From assembly GCA_012274445.1 (NCBI GenBank), contig JAAROD010000029.1, positions 310,001-374,000 of the forward strand: DNA of 64,000 bases. The letters are read 5' to 3'. Source of the DNA: Sclerotiophoma versabilis (lineage: Eukaryota; Ascomycota; Dothideomycetes; Pleosporales; Didymellaceae). Each line of letters begins with the position of its first letter. Positions within the stretch are counted from its first letter, which is position 1. The notes below the pieces were generated by a model. The model did not search any database and was not told the DNA's origin. It saw nothing but the letters and a program-made list of their open reading frames with translations. The position numbers and the translations under genes were made by a program. Below, one piece after another: positions 9,547 to 20,749 of this stretch.

Positions 9547-12500
9547 ATGACCTCTCGTCCTGGCCCGGGAATCCATGAGCAGTCCCGTGGCAGTGGAGTG
9601 CTGCCCCGGAATCCCCAGGTGCGCCCGCGGCCCTCGAAGCCGCTGACCACCACGCTTCCACCGCCCGACTGCATCGATCCCGCGCTCGAGGCCGACCGAC
9701 CGTCTGCACACAATGGCGCCGGCGAGCCAGCACGACCACTGCCCCGGGGGCGGCCACAGCTCTTCTACGCCACCGCACCGCGCGACGCCTCCGACCTGCC
9801 TCTGCACCCCTCCTTCCCCTACCAGCCGACCGCGAACCTGCCCGTGCCGCCGAGGCCCGGCTCCGCACACCTGAGAGACGTCTCGACCCAGCCTCGCATC
9901 CTCCCCGGTGGGACGGGCGTAAAAGAGCATCCCAGTGTCCAGCCGCCCGAGGTCGTGTCTGCGCCCGTCCACCTTCCTGGCGGCAGGGCCGCCGACGTGT
10001 TCCCATGGACCGGCAACAACCCCGAGGATACGTTGACGGAGGCGCTGGTCAAAGGGGGGGTAAGCAACAAGCCGCAGATCATGAACGAGACGAACACGGC
10101 CCGTCCATCGCTGTGGTCCAACCTGAAGAACAAGTCCGGCCTCTCAACACTATCAACCCTGTTCGTCGCCGTGCTGGAGAAGCGCCAACAGACCGGGCGC
10201 CTTCAGGAGCCAAACACCTTCAAACCTCCCCCACGCCTTACCCTCCGCGACACTGCAAGAGAACAGTGGTTATACGATCTGTCGAATCCAGTCATTGGTC
10301 TTCGTCGCTTGAGCCGTACCATACCCCACGGCCTCACTGGCAAGGTGCTGTTGGAGCAGTGTCTCAACAAAAACATCCCTCTTCCAAGAGCATTGTGGCT
10401 GGCCAAATGCGTGGGCATCAACGAGCTGCGCGCGCACAAGCGAAAGGGCCAGGCGGGTACTGTCACGTGGGTCCGAGGATGGACGAGCTCGGTGGAGCAG
10501 TTCCTGGACAGTATCCTCGCTGGCATTGGTACTGGAGAGTGGAAGCAACGCATTACATACTCGTATGCCACCCTCAATACTGGATGGCGAACAAGCTAAC
10601 CCTACGCAGGCTTCAACTAGCAACCTTTCTGTACAAGGAGTGCCTACTGGACGTGGACCATTTTCTTGACTGGATTCTTCACAGTTTGGCAGTCTGTACA
10701 CCTGAGCGCCTGTTCATCTGGCTTCTTATTGTATCTATTCCCGCCTATTGGAAAGATATCACATCGTGTCGAATGCGTGGCAAACGCCTGGCAGAAGCGC
10801 TGCTCAACCATGTGATGAAGGCGAGCTCTTCTATATACACTCAAGCTTATATCCGCTAACATACAACAGCTTTCTCAACAAGACGCTCAGGCACCGCCGT
10901 CTCGAATGTCACACTTCCTTGAGAACACCCTGATCAAGCTCCTCGCCGTACGTCCTGCGTGTCTACTCCTTCCAGACTCCTGGGATCAATACAACACCAT
11001 ACTCTACAGTCTTGCAGGAAGGATTAAACACCCTCAGATTGCACATGGAGTGAAAAGATTAGACGAGCGGAACCAGAGGCTACAGCAATCCTCCAGGATC
11101 GCTCCCGCAGCTTCTACAACATCTGCCGGTCAAGTGTATCGCATATTGGACAATGTTGATTACAACAAAATAGTCCGTATTGAGGAGGTCTCCACCGGCT
11201 GTATGGAGGTCATTCCGAATCCTGTCAATCTCGTGTCAGTCCTGCTTCAATGGGCGTGTTCATGTTATCGGGAAGGATCATACAGAGTATGCTTGGCAAC
11301 TCGTTTGCTGCGCAGGTGGGCACATATTGGTGCAGACATATATGAATGTATTACGACATATCTTCAGAACATGAGTTGGGCCAAGAGTGGCGACTCTCGT
11401 ATGGTCTTTAAGATCATTTCTGAATTGGTACGCTCGAGGACGTTTGCGGCCGGTCGCTATATGCAATGGCTCATCGCCACTGGATCAATTGCACAGAACC
11501 TGGATCTATCACTGGTAAGACATATCTTTCTCCATGCGGTGTACAACGCTCACCAACAATCAGCCTGCGGCGTGGCCCATACGTCTGATCACAGAGATAC
11601 CCATCAGTGGACTGCCAGACCAAGTGCGCACTCTGCGTGCAACACTTCTTCGTGGGACAGCTCACTCGGCAGATTGGGAGGAACAGATCTTGAGCCATGC
11701 AAAGCTTGCCGTTTCGCAGCAACTGCCTGTGCTATGCGGTGTGGGCTATTCAAGGTCGGACCATCCTAAGCTCGACATTACCAAGCTTGGATCTACAGTT
11801 AGAGTCGAGCTTGGCATATGGCTACGTCAGCAAGTAGCTCGATATGCTGAAGTCAACGAACAGTAAGCCATCTCACCGTGTTTTGCTTGCATAACGCTAA
11901 ACTCTCCAGCGTACCCACGAAAGATCCCAACGTAGAGGAGACTGCTATGGTCTCTTTAATCACGCCACACGACTTCCACACGGTTCGGTCTTACCTCGAG
12001 CAGTTTGAAGATCTTCCTCTTCTTGCAGATGTTGTCAACATTGTAACATCGTCATTGGACCCTAGTGTACTTGCCTCTGCTACAGATACGATGCATTACC
12101 ACCTGAAAGCGTTCCGTGCTATCGGCGCCTTCGACTCTCTGTTTGCGAGAGTCGTGACCAGGTATGCAGCAATCCGGACTATACGATTTCCCGAACGCGA
12201 ATTACTCCTTAGCCTCTCCAATCTGACCCGAACGCTACGACTTGAAAATTCACTCCTGCAGCTACTCAACTACGACCTAAGCCGACTGGATCAGAAGAAC
12301 TCGATGGCCGCCTGCTCTCCAGCATCCGACAACATGGGCGAGGTGATGTGCAGCATCTCATCAAATCCCGAGGATGAGATCGAGCGCATACTTTCGAGCG
12401 GTAATTCTATGGACCATCAAGTGATGGCCCGTGTGCTACGTAAGATTACTGGTAGCCTGCAAGACTGTGTTAACAAGGGTCTCCTGCAGTCTGATAGCTA

Positions 12501-14616
12501 CTCCAGTTGGTTCTACCGTTTGCGCAGCTTCGACGATTCGACCTTCGATGTGGTTTTGAATGAGTGGGTGAATCTTTGCTTACTAAACCATCAAGTCGAA
12601 GTCCTGTTTCTTGCATTACCCACCCTGGTAGGATCAGGCTGTATGCCTCTTTCTGGATTCTTGGATAGCTTGCGAGCTTACTTAAGCAAGTCGGCACCTG
12701 GGCAGCCTGAGATGGCCTTCCGCGTTGCTTTGGAAGGTGTGCAAAGCCTGTTACCTTCCGAAGTTTTAACAGGCACGTGGTCACCACAAGACAGATACCG
12801 CTACCGGCTCGAGCAACAGAATTTGTGCTACGAGCCAAAGGCGCGTGTGCTACAGTTTATCAGCGAAATAGTTGAGCTTGGCTCATCTTTGCCGACACAC
12901 AAAGTCGGGCAGCAACTGTCCAGTCTCTTATCCAGTGGTGCTGTGCTTGGCATCTTGAAACATTATACGCTTGCCGACGTGGCTTTACTTTCTCGGCTCA
13001 AAACGGCAAGCTCGAATGGAAGTCTGAAGAGGCAATACCTCAAGATACCATTCAGCTTGTTGCTAGACCCTATTGGTAGTCTTGGTAAGCAAACCCGTAA
13101 CACCCATCTATGTGGTCAACTTCTAACGCCAAGCCCAGGTCTAGCTACGAGAAGTCCAGAGCAGCAGATACTCGCAGTCTTCGACATGGCTAGTGAGCTT
13201 TCAATGCCTTTTTGCAGATCTATGATTCAGCAGATCTTCGAAACGGATTCAACACCTACGGAGCAATTATCAGACGGTCTTTCCGCTGCGTTGTTAAGTG
13301 CTATCAAGTCAGCCATAGAAAAAGACCAGCCCTTCGGGTTAGAGCTTCTAGCCACCCTAGATACTACTCTCACAGACAAGGTACGTAAGGTGGTCACGTC
13401 CAGCTGAGGCTGTACTAATATGTACAGATACGACAACACGCCGAACGAGAGATCATCGATGCGTCATCTTTCCTCACTACCTCGCCCTTCGACTCGCATG
13501 GTGTAGGCCAGGCATCATCGGCACTAGTTCAGAAGTACCTTGCAGTCATCGACTTGACTGCTGGAGGAGCTTCAGACCCTGCCGATCAATCGGCGATGAT
13601 GATGGCCCTGGTTGATCGACTCAAAGGCATAGCCCAAGCTCTTACTCTTCTAAGTGGCATTGGAAAGCCGTCAAGCCATACTGACGACTTGACAGTGTCA
13701 GACTTGTACACGTGGTATGATTGCCGTCTGCCGTGCTATGTCTTCGCTAATCGGTAGTAGGATGAACGCTTTATTCCGCATACTTCTTTCGCATAGTACA
13801 TTCCTTGTACAAGCCGCAACTCATCAGCACCAAACTGCCCTGATGGTTGTTTTGAAATCTTTGGTCATTCATCCCGTCCTCGAGCTCTATCCACAAATCG
13901 CCGAACATGTATTTGACGTAGCTGTGGTTTTGTCCGACCTTCTATCCGACGATGTCCGTATCCAGCTCGCGCGTTCTGAAAGCGCTACATGCGTGGATGA
14001 CCCACGATGCTCGTTCATTATAGGCTCTGCAACGTCGATCGATGGCTGGCTTGTGTTAACCAAGCCTGTGAATCAACCAAAGCCCTCCCAAAACCTTACG
14101 CCCTCCCAACCTCAGACTGCCGCCTCCGTCCAGAATCAGCATCAAAACTCGCAGATGCCTGGCTCAGGAGCACCGACACCTCAACAAAGATACTTCAACC
14201 AACAACACCAGCGTCAGCAGCAGGTGCAAGCGCAGCAGGTTCAGCAAATGCGAAGCTATCCTCAGTATCCACAACACACCCACCCACACAACAAGATGCT
14301 CCCTGCGCAGCTGCAACGAAATCCATCAAACCATCCCACTCCGACGCCATTGCAACAAATGCAACACATGCAGCATATGCAGAGCCTTGCGCAACAGCGT
14401 GCCACCCAGCCATCGCCAGTCCAGTCTCAGCGTGCTACTCCTGCAGCGGGTGGACCTGGGACTTCAACTAGCAAGCTGCAAGCAACACAAGCAAAGGAAG
14501 TAAAGCAATTCCCTTATACGCAACCAAGATGGGAAATACTGGCTGAAAGCTCTGGCAATCCCAACGCAAACGAGACAGCGATCAATCTGAGCTTGTTCGG
14601 TGCCAGAAGAGCCTGA
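9547..14616 (+). CDS. MED12: Mediator kinase-module subunit 12 (Med12/Srb8)
   Basis: Subunit of the CDK8 module that regulates RNA polymerase II Mediator in the nucleus. Eight exons: 9547-10562, 10610-10811, 10870-11514, 11564-11862, 11910-13084, 13139-13380, 13428-13714 and 13761-14616. They total 4722 bases, or 1573 residues. The N-terminus is Pro-rich. Residues near 260-320 carry the Med12 signature IPHGLTGKVLLEQCLNKNIP followed by PRALWLAKCVGINELRAHKR. Later blocks WLIATGSIAQNLDLSL, LITEIPISGLPDQVRTLR and RFPERELLLSLSNLTRTLR are also typical. The C-terminal 180 residues are Gln/Pro/His-rich (RQQQVQAQQVQQMR; MQHMQHMQSLAQQ) and end in RWEILAESSGNPNANETAIN. The 54-base intron 13085-13138 is in frame without a stop, so it could be retained. 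I chose the ATG at 9547 over an upstream in-frame ATG at 9286, which would run through the promoter. Confidence 0.93.
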
Positions 14617-15008
14617 GCAGTCTTGGATGTCTCGTTGACGTTCCCTTTTCTCTCTTCATATATATCCTAGTGTTTCCTTTGTTCGTCAACTTCGAGATAT
14701 GAGTCCACATGCATGCAGCGTAGCGGTGGCGTTGATTATTAGGAAGCTCCTCATGACATGCTTGCATTACAACGGCGTTGGGTGTTTTGACCAACTAGCG
14801 TTGAGCAGTTGTATATATACGAATCTTCGGTACGGCAGAGTATGGTTACAGCATTTGAAGTGCACATGGTGAAAGTGGGAGGCGGTTTGGCTTGTTGCAC
14901 ACGCACGCTGTATTTACGGTAGATCAAGAAGCCCAAGGGCACATTGAATCAATTACATTCTTAGTTCTACGTCCACGCGCATACCAGTGAATCACTTACA
15001 GACCCACT
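14617..15008. other. Intergenic between convergent MED12 and ADE1
   Basis: Two 3' regions meet here, with T-rich and TATATA-like tracts suited to polyadenylation signals. No gene is supported. Confidence 0.5.
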
Positions 15009-16054
15009 TCATGTGGACTTGCCAGTAATTTTCTCATAAGCCTCCCGATACTTCGCCGCCGTCTGCTGCACAATTTCCTCCGGCACCTTTACCCCCTCCT
15101 TTCCCTTCAACCCATTACTCGTCAACCAATCGCGCAAAAACTGCTTGTCAAAGCTCGGCTGCGCCTTACCCAGGTTTTGCTCCCATGTGTCCTTGGGCCA
15201 GAAGCGACTGCTGTCAGGCGTAAGCACCTCATCAACGAGCACCACCTCATCATTCTCATCAAGCCCAAACTCAAATTTCGTGTCCGCAAGCACAATACCC
15301 ACAGACTCGGCCCGCTTAGCAGCCGCCTCGTAGATCTTCAGGCTCAACTCTTCAACGCGTGCGGCAATCTTAGCGTTTGCGATGATCTCGCGCGCCTTCT
15401 CCGGTGAGATATTCTCGTCTTTGTCGCCTAGCTCGGCTTTGGTGCTCGGCGTCCACAGCGCTTGCGGCAGCTTTTGACCCTCGATTAGTCCCGACGGAAG
15501 CTGGATGCCGTTCACCGTGCCGGATTTCTTGTACTCGGACCACCCAGAGCCGGTGATGTAGCCGCGCACAATGGACTCAATGGGGATGATACGCAGGCGA
15601 CGGACTTGCATAGAGCGGTCTTGGAAGGTGGTTAAGGAAGAGATGGGGCCGGGGAGGGTGTTGCTGATGTAGTGGGTTTTCAGACCGGGGACATGCTGGG
15701 GGAGATAGTTGAACCAGTAGATGCTGATTGCGTTGTTAATGTTAAGTCGAAAGGATCGGTTGACTTGTTGGATTGTACCTCATAGCAGTGAGCAGAGCAC
15801 CTTTTCCAGGAATTCCCTATGAACCCGTCAGTTCAGTTTCAAGAATAAATAGTTGAGGCCTGGTTTTGAGATTGTTTTGGTGTTCGTTGCACTCTTCAAC
15901 TCACATTCTCCATGATCACATCGTACGCCGATATGCGGTCGCTAGCGACGAAGAGCAGTGTGTCATCGTCCACTGCGAACAAGTCGCGCACTTTGCCGGA
16001 TGCCACCTTGGGCAGCTTGCCTTGAACATCAATGGTGGTGACTACTTCCGACAT
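15009..16054 (-). CDS. ADE1: SAICAR synthetase (phosphoribosylaminoimidazole-succinocarboxamide synthase)
   Basis: Cytosolic de novo purine enzyme joining CAIR and aspartate with ATP to form SAICAR. Exons are 15905-16054, 15779-15816 (38 bases) and 15009-15723, with introns of 88 and 55 bases, giving 300 residues, the usual monofunctional fungal length. The N-terminus holds GKVRDLFAVDDDTLLFVASD and RISAYDVIMEN; the splices restore GIPGKGALLTAMSIYWFNYL. The third exon carries RRLRIIPIESIVRGYITGSG, LADTKFEFGLDE and VLVDEVLTPDSSRFW, the ATP and substrate motifs of the family. It diverges from ATG29. A GACTCA half-site lies 35 bases upstream of the start. Confidence 0.97.
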
Positions 16055-16450
16055 CTTGACTATTCAATTGGTGGTACAGGTGTTGTGCGACTCATTCGAT
16101 TGCCCGACTTGGAGTTGAACATTTTATGACGCTACGGTGGGGCCAGGGTCTGCGGGGCAGACGTCCGTCCTCGAGTGAAGGACGCACGCATTCTGCCACT
16201 CTACACTCTTTGATCGACTTTCGACCAAGAAAAGAAAACTCCTCACCCTTGATTGCATAGCGCGATAGAGTAGCTTGGGATCTTCAAACACGTAGATCCA
16301 GAAGTGACTATACCCCTGCTCTGTGCTTGGTTGAAGAATGGCTGCCTGCGCGTTCATTGGTTGACGCGCTTCCTGGACCGTTTAGCCTCATCGCATGTCG
16401 ACCTCATCCATCTCACGCGAACGTACTGCATCGTATCCAACACTTTCCCT
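16055..16450. promoter_or_regulatory. Shared divergent promoter region, ADE1 / ATG29
   Basis: A 396-base interval between divergent start codons. The hexamer GACTCA at 16089-16094 matches the core of Gcn4/CpcA and Bas1-type sites (TGACTCA/TGACTC) with the first T replaced by C. Purine genes in yeast use such sites; use here is inference from a weak match. No TATA box is obvious. Confidence 0.4.
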
Positions 16451-17765
16451 ATGACCTCGAATCAGTTTACAGCCCTTATCCGGCTGCCTTTCCCACGCGG
16501 GAACTTCGTAGATCCACCCCAGGCACAGTGGGATGCTGAGAAAGACCGCCAGCTATGGAAGGTCATCTCCAAGTCGTCCAAGACGAGCGATCTCAACTGG
16601 GTTGAACTAGCATCCAAATTCCAAGTGCCTCCAACTTTCCTTCTTCAGCAGGCAGCATGGCTGTATGAACGACATTTCGAACATGTTCGCAATCAGATGA
16701 AGAAGGTCAGTGGTTCAACAATTACCGCGCCTGCTGTATCAGGTGGCGGAAGCACCCTTACTCCTATCGGTGGTGTCGCGATGCAAAGAGCTGGCAGCGG
16801 TGGTGCTGGGCCACCACGAACAACTTCTGCTCTATCGGGCCACCACAGGAACAGTCCAAGCCTCGGTCTGCAAGAGGCTATTGAGCCTGCCTCAGCCTTG
16901 ACCAGGACGCCTTCTACGACCACCCTCACGCAATCTCGTGCCCAGACCCAGCAGTTACCGACTCGAACGCTGTCTGCACGATCGGCGCAAAAACCAACAT
17001 TTGCTAGACCATTCAAGGATGATCGATCTGTCTCTCCCGGAACGACGACCCACACAGCGCAACAAGAACCCCCCGATTCTCCAGAGATTCCTGCCTCATC
17101 ATCATCCAGCTCATCTTCACTGTCCGACACCGACCATCCAGCTCATCGTAGCCAACTGTTCAAGAGACCACCGCGCTTTCAGCAGAAACGACCCCGTGAG
17201 CTAGCCCCGTTCGCAGAAGGTGATGGCACGCAGGAAGGGGACGAAGCAGGGTCACAAGGTAACACTATGCTGCCATTTGCATCCGCCGCCCGCCGAGCGC
17301 CGGGTTCGTTGAGACAGAGCCAGGCCGAGCAGAAGACGCGACTCGAAGTTCGGCAGAAGGGCAGCATGACAGCTAAGCAAAGCAGTCCACAGTCCCAGGT
17401 GACAACGGAAACAGCGTCATCTATGACCAGTTCTGCTTCTGCTAGCGATGCGCCTTCTGGCCTGCAGGCTGCTGCAAAGAGTCCTGTGAGCCCCAACTTT
17501 AATCACCGCGCTGCAATGGCGAACCTTGGGAGTCCGAGAGCGCAAGCATTAAGGCGCAAGGAGGGGAGTGAGGGCACACCTAGTATGGGCAGTAGTTTTA
17601 GTGACATTGATGGTGTGTAGCTTTGCATGCGTGAAAATCTGACAAAAGCTGACCTTTACAGATGCGGGTATTAGCCAGTCGGCATTGGAAGAGGCGTTGC
17701 TCAGCAATATGCAGCATGGAAGAATGAGTACACTTAGCCGGATGTCTCATGCGTGGAAGCAGTAG
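16451..17765 (+). CDS. ATG29: Autophagy-related protein 29
   Basis: Component of the Atg17-Atg29-Atg31 scaffold that organises the phagophore assembly site during starvation. Exons are 16451-17612 and 17662-17765 with a 49-base intron, giving 421 residues. The conserved N-terminal domain (residues 1-80) is clear: FTALIRLPFPRGNFVDPP, then WDAEKDRQLWKVISKSSK, then FLLQQAAWLYERHFEHVR. The middle is a long Ser/Thr/Pro-rich disordered region with a serine run, as in other filamentous fungal Atg29 proteins. The second exon restores the conserved tail QSALEEALLSNMQHG. I chose the ATG at 16451 because the family begins immediately before the FTxxIRLPFPRG motif. Confidence 0.92.
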
Positions 17766-17903
17766 CAATCTGACGGCTTTCACTTGCCTTCAATAAAATA
17801 AGCACACTGCGTTTGCAGGTGATGATCATGGCACGGGTCACTATGTTCTACCTAAACTCAAACTGAAATTCACAGACCTATCTCCACCTTACCCAAGTCA
17901 ACC

Positions 17904-19061
17904 ATGGAGCTGCCATGTATCCGTATTACAGAGAGTTATGGCACAGCCTCGACTTTGACAAAGCGATACATCTCCGGCGAGAATGACCTTGATCTCAAGA
18001 CTATCTATACTAATGTATGTACTCTTCTCGACCATCCAGGACGAGCCCACCTCGACGAAAGGCGCAAAGTCATCCCATGCAGTAACATCTTCCTCGATAC
18101 ATTCTGGTCAGCTGCAGCCTCTCTACTCGACTACTTTAGCGACTTCTACGCTACTGACACCGCGGTGATGCAGAGCATATGGTTCCACCTGCTCGACACA
18201 TGGCAAAAAGCCAACCCAATTAGCCTCTTTCACAGCGATATTGAATACCGCTACTCAAGAAGCGCTCAAACATTCGAACAAGACTACAAAGACACCATCA
18301 ACCTCATCCACAGACTCATCTCCTCCAGGTCTCGCGCACATTCAGACCATGGCAAGTCCATCATCCACTGTCCCAGCGGCAACGCCAAAGGGCCCGGAGG
18401 CTGGTACGAAACAGGAGCCTTCATTTCAGGCCTCAAGCCATGGCATCAATTCCTCTACTCGGGCGCACCAGGCTTCGAGCCGGGTCTGGTCGGAAAAAAA
18501 ACCCTCATCGCACACTGCCCCCGTGTGCACGGAGACGCATCCACGCGCTACATACCGCAACCCGCCATCGCCCTCATCCAAGCACACACTGCCCGCGCCC
18601 GCGCGCTGGCCGCCAGAGTCGCACGAAATCACGACGCGCATCTCCCAGAGACACTTGCCGCTTTCGACGCACATGCCCTTGCTATCCCCAGCACTACGAC
18701 GCGCTCATACACGTACCCCTCGTTCGTGCACCGGGGCAAGTTGATGTGCTACCAGCTCGTGCAGGGCGCGCCGCCGGTGAAGAGGCATGAGGGCCTTGGT
18801 GATCCGAGCATGATGATTGACGACCCGGATCTTGTGCTCTTGGACGAGGCGGTGGGGATGTGTAAGGGCAGGGAGGCGTATGTGCCGATGACCGGGCCTG
18901 TGGGGCAGGCTGGGGTTGGGTTCGATGTCTGGGCTGTGACTGAGAGTCAGCATGTTCTGGGGTGGTGGGGAAGCAGCGCGCAAACTGATGGGAAGAAAGT
19001 GTTGATGGATGGGATGGGGGAGCTGTTTGATGAATGGCAGTTTGAAGACGACGGGTTTTGA
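17904..19061 (+). CDS. Uncharacterised intronless protein, 385 residues
   Basis: I do not recognise this protein. It is a single uninterrupted frame of 385 residues starting at an ATG in a good context (CAACCATGG). The first half is mixed alpha-helical with aromatic residues (DTFWSAAASLLDYFSDFYAT; DIEYRYSRSAQTFEQDY). The centre has a His/Gly/Pro-rich part (SIIHCPSGNAKGPGGWYETG; KPWHQFLYSGAPGFEPG). The C-terminal third contains YTYPSFVHRGKLMCYQLVQG and ends in an acidic stretch. There is no signal peptide or membrane segment. Cys and His residues are scattered rather than in a zinc pattern. The length, absence of stops and uniform composition support a real gene; no function is proposed. Confidence 0.75.
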   Translation: MELPCIRITESYGTASTLTKRYISGENDLDLKTIYTNVCTLLDHPGRAHLDERRKVIPCSNIFLDTFWSAAASLLDYFSDFYATDTAVMQSIWFHLLDTWQKANPISLFHSDIEYRYSRSAQTFEQDYKDTINLIHRLISSRSRAHSDHGKSIIHCPSGNAKGPGGWYETGAFISGLKPWHQFLYSGAPGFEPGLVGKKTLIAHCPRVHGDASTRYIPQPAIALIQAHTARARALAARVARNHDAHLPETLAAFDAHALAIPSTTTRSYTYPSFVHRGKLMCYQLVQGAPPVKRHEGLGDPSMMIDDPDLVLLDEAVGMCKGREAYVPMTGPVGQAGVGFDVWAVTESQHVLGWWGSSAQTDGKKVLMDGMGELFDEWQFEDDGF

Positions 19062-19264
19062 GCGCAGGTTCAAAGTAAATTGTGTTCATTACGTGTGTAC
19101 AAAGCAATCTTGCAGAGTGTACAATCGCTAATATATATAATAAAAAAATAACATTAAAGTCATGGATATCATCTTACGTGTCCTCCTACATCGTCGTTTC
19201 CCGATCATGTCACCTCCATTAGATCATTATTACCTCCCCCTCTCTTGTTGCTCACTGCTCGCAC

Positions 19265-20150
19265 TTAAGCAGAGTAGTCGTCCTTGACCCTCCTCTGGCT
19301 ATCAGTGTCCATGAAGCTAGCGCGGCTCCTGGTGCTCTTGGTGGAGCGGCGACGGCTGACGCCCGAGGAGCGGTCACCACCGAGCGCACCACCGAGGCAG
19401 AACAGAACGGTTGCAATGAAGAAGCACGCGAACGAGGCCCAGGCGAAGCCGAGCAGGTAGCGGCCAACGTGAGCTTCGAGGCCGGCGGAGCGGAAGGCGT
19501 TGCGGCCTTTGATGATCCATGCGCTGCAGTTTGTTAGCTGAATGGTGGAGATATTCGGGGGGAAGGTCAACGTACGTGAGCAGGGAAGCAGCCAGCGCCT
19601 GGAAGAAAAGAGCAATGGCGACGGTGAGGCCAGACAGGTAGCCTCCGAGACGCGAGCAGAGCGCCAACAGGCCGGTGAAGAGTGCGCAGACGGCAAAGAA
19701 CAGGGCAATCAGGTAGAAGGCAAACATGAACCTCGACAGGTAGAAGTACATGTGGGTGCCCACAAACTGCTCGGGCACATTCTCAGTGGTGCCAAAGTTG
19801 CGAGGCGGGTCGAAAGGCAGGGCGGGGACCGGGGATCCGCAGTTCGCGTTGTGTCCTGAGCTGGGATCGCGGCCGCAGATGGCGAAGAAGGTCCATCGCG
19901 AAGGGTTGCGGGCGTTGGGGATGCCGTTTGTGGCGGCCTCGAGGAAGTAGAACTGGTTGAGGGGCGCCGAGTTGATGGCGCCGGTCAGGATGGTGAAGAA
20001 CTGCATGACTATGCCCCCGGCGACGAGGACGAGCGCGGCGAGGCCGAAGATGGGCTCTGTGAAGAATCGCATTAGTATGGAGTGGTGGTTGCGGTGGTGG
20101 TGGAGATGGGTGGGCGGGCGACAGGGGTACGTACTGGCTGCAGCGACCAT
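19265..20150 (-). CDS. SUR7/PalI-family plasma membrane (eisosome-type) protein
   Basis: Predicted four-pass plasma membrane protein of the SUR7 family, linked in yeast to eisosomes/MCC domains and cortical organisation. Exons are 20135-20150 (16 bases), 19576-20056 and 19265-19523, giving 251 residues. The join gives MVAAAKPIFGLAALVLVAGG, a first membrane helix. An extracellular loop with the paired cysteines FFAICGRDPSSGHNANCG follows; this is the position of the conserved Sur7 cysteine motif. Three more hydrophobic helices come next (MFAFYLIALFFAVCALFTGL; LTVAIALFFQALAASLLT; FACFFIATVLFCLGGALG). The cytosolic tail is Ser/Arg-rich. Which SUR7 paralogue this is cannot be told from the sequence alone. 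Confidence 0.85.
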
Positions 20151-20749
20151 CTTGAAACGTGAGCGTGGTGTCTGGCAGGGAGGGGGGCGGTTAGGATTAA
20201 GAGCTGTATTGTGGATGGTGCAAAGGGAGAGTGGACGGCAGCGATTGGTATTTGAGAGCCCGAAACGGAAGCCTTGTCCTCTGCGCAGTCAAGGGCAGAG
20301 TCTTGTTTTTGAACTGGCGATCCACCGCAGCCAAGGGTGACGTATGGCGCCGACGCCGTCTGGAGCCCGGCCGCACGCTATCCATGACCTCAGGCCTGTC
20401 CGCACCGGCGCTTTGCATCATCCCGCCGCGCTTCAAAGACAGAAAGGGCGGCGGCTTGCTGGATGCAGCCTGGGTGTGCGGACGGGTTGCAGACGGCGCG
20501 CGCTGCGCAGGGAGAGTTGTGCCTGACAGCTGCGTCGGGGCTGGATGTTTGCGGAGTCGAGCGGCCGGCGGGTGAGATGCGCTGCAGGCATCGCCGTTTG
20601 GCGAGGGAGCGCGGTCGCGGCCCTGCCTTGGCTCGGCAACAAGCGAGAACCCCGTGCATGGCCGTCGCCCGTCGACGGCATGCTCGGTGGTGACGGCGAC
20701 GACCGCTGAGACCGCCCCTTACCCACCACCGTGCAACGCCAACACGACC
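20151..20749. promoter_or_regulatory. Shared divergent promoter region, SUR7-like / RAV2
   Basis: A 599-base GC-rich interval between divergent starts. Open frames on both strands across it look like compositional artefacts. I see no recognisable regulatory motif. Confidence 0.35.

Noticed and set aside
9160..10006. Long minus-strand open frames over the MED12 first exon (for example 8827-9972)
   Set aside because: They mirror the GC-rich, Pro/Arg-coding strand of MED12 and show no recognisable domain. Part of one frame also runs through exons and introns of the Asterix-like gene.
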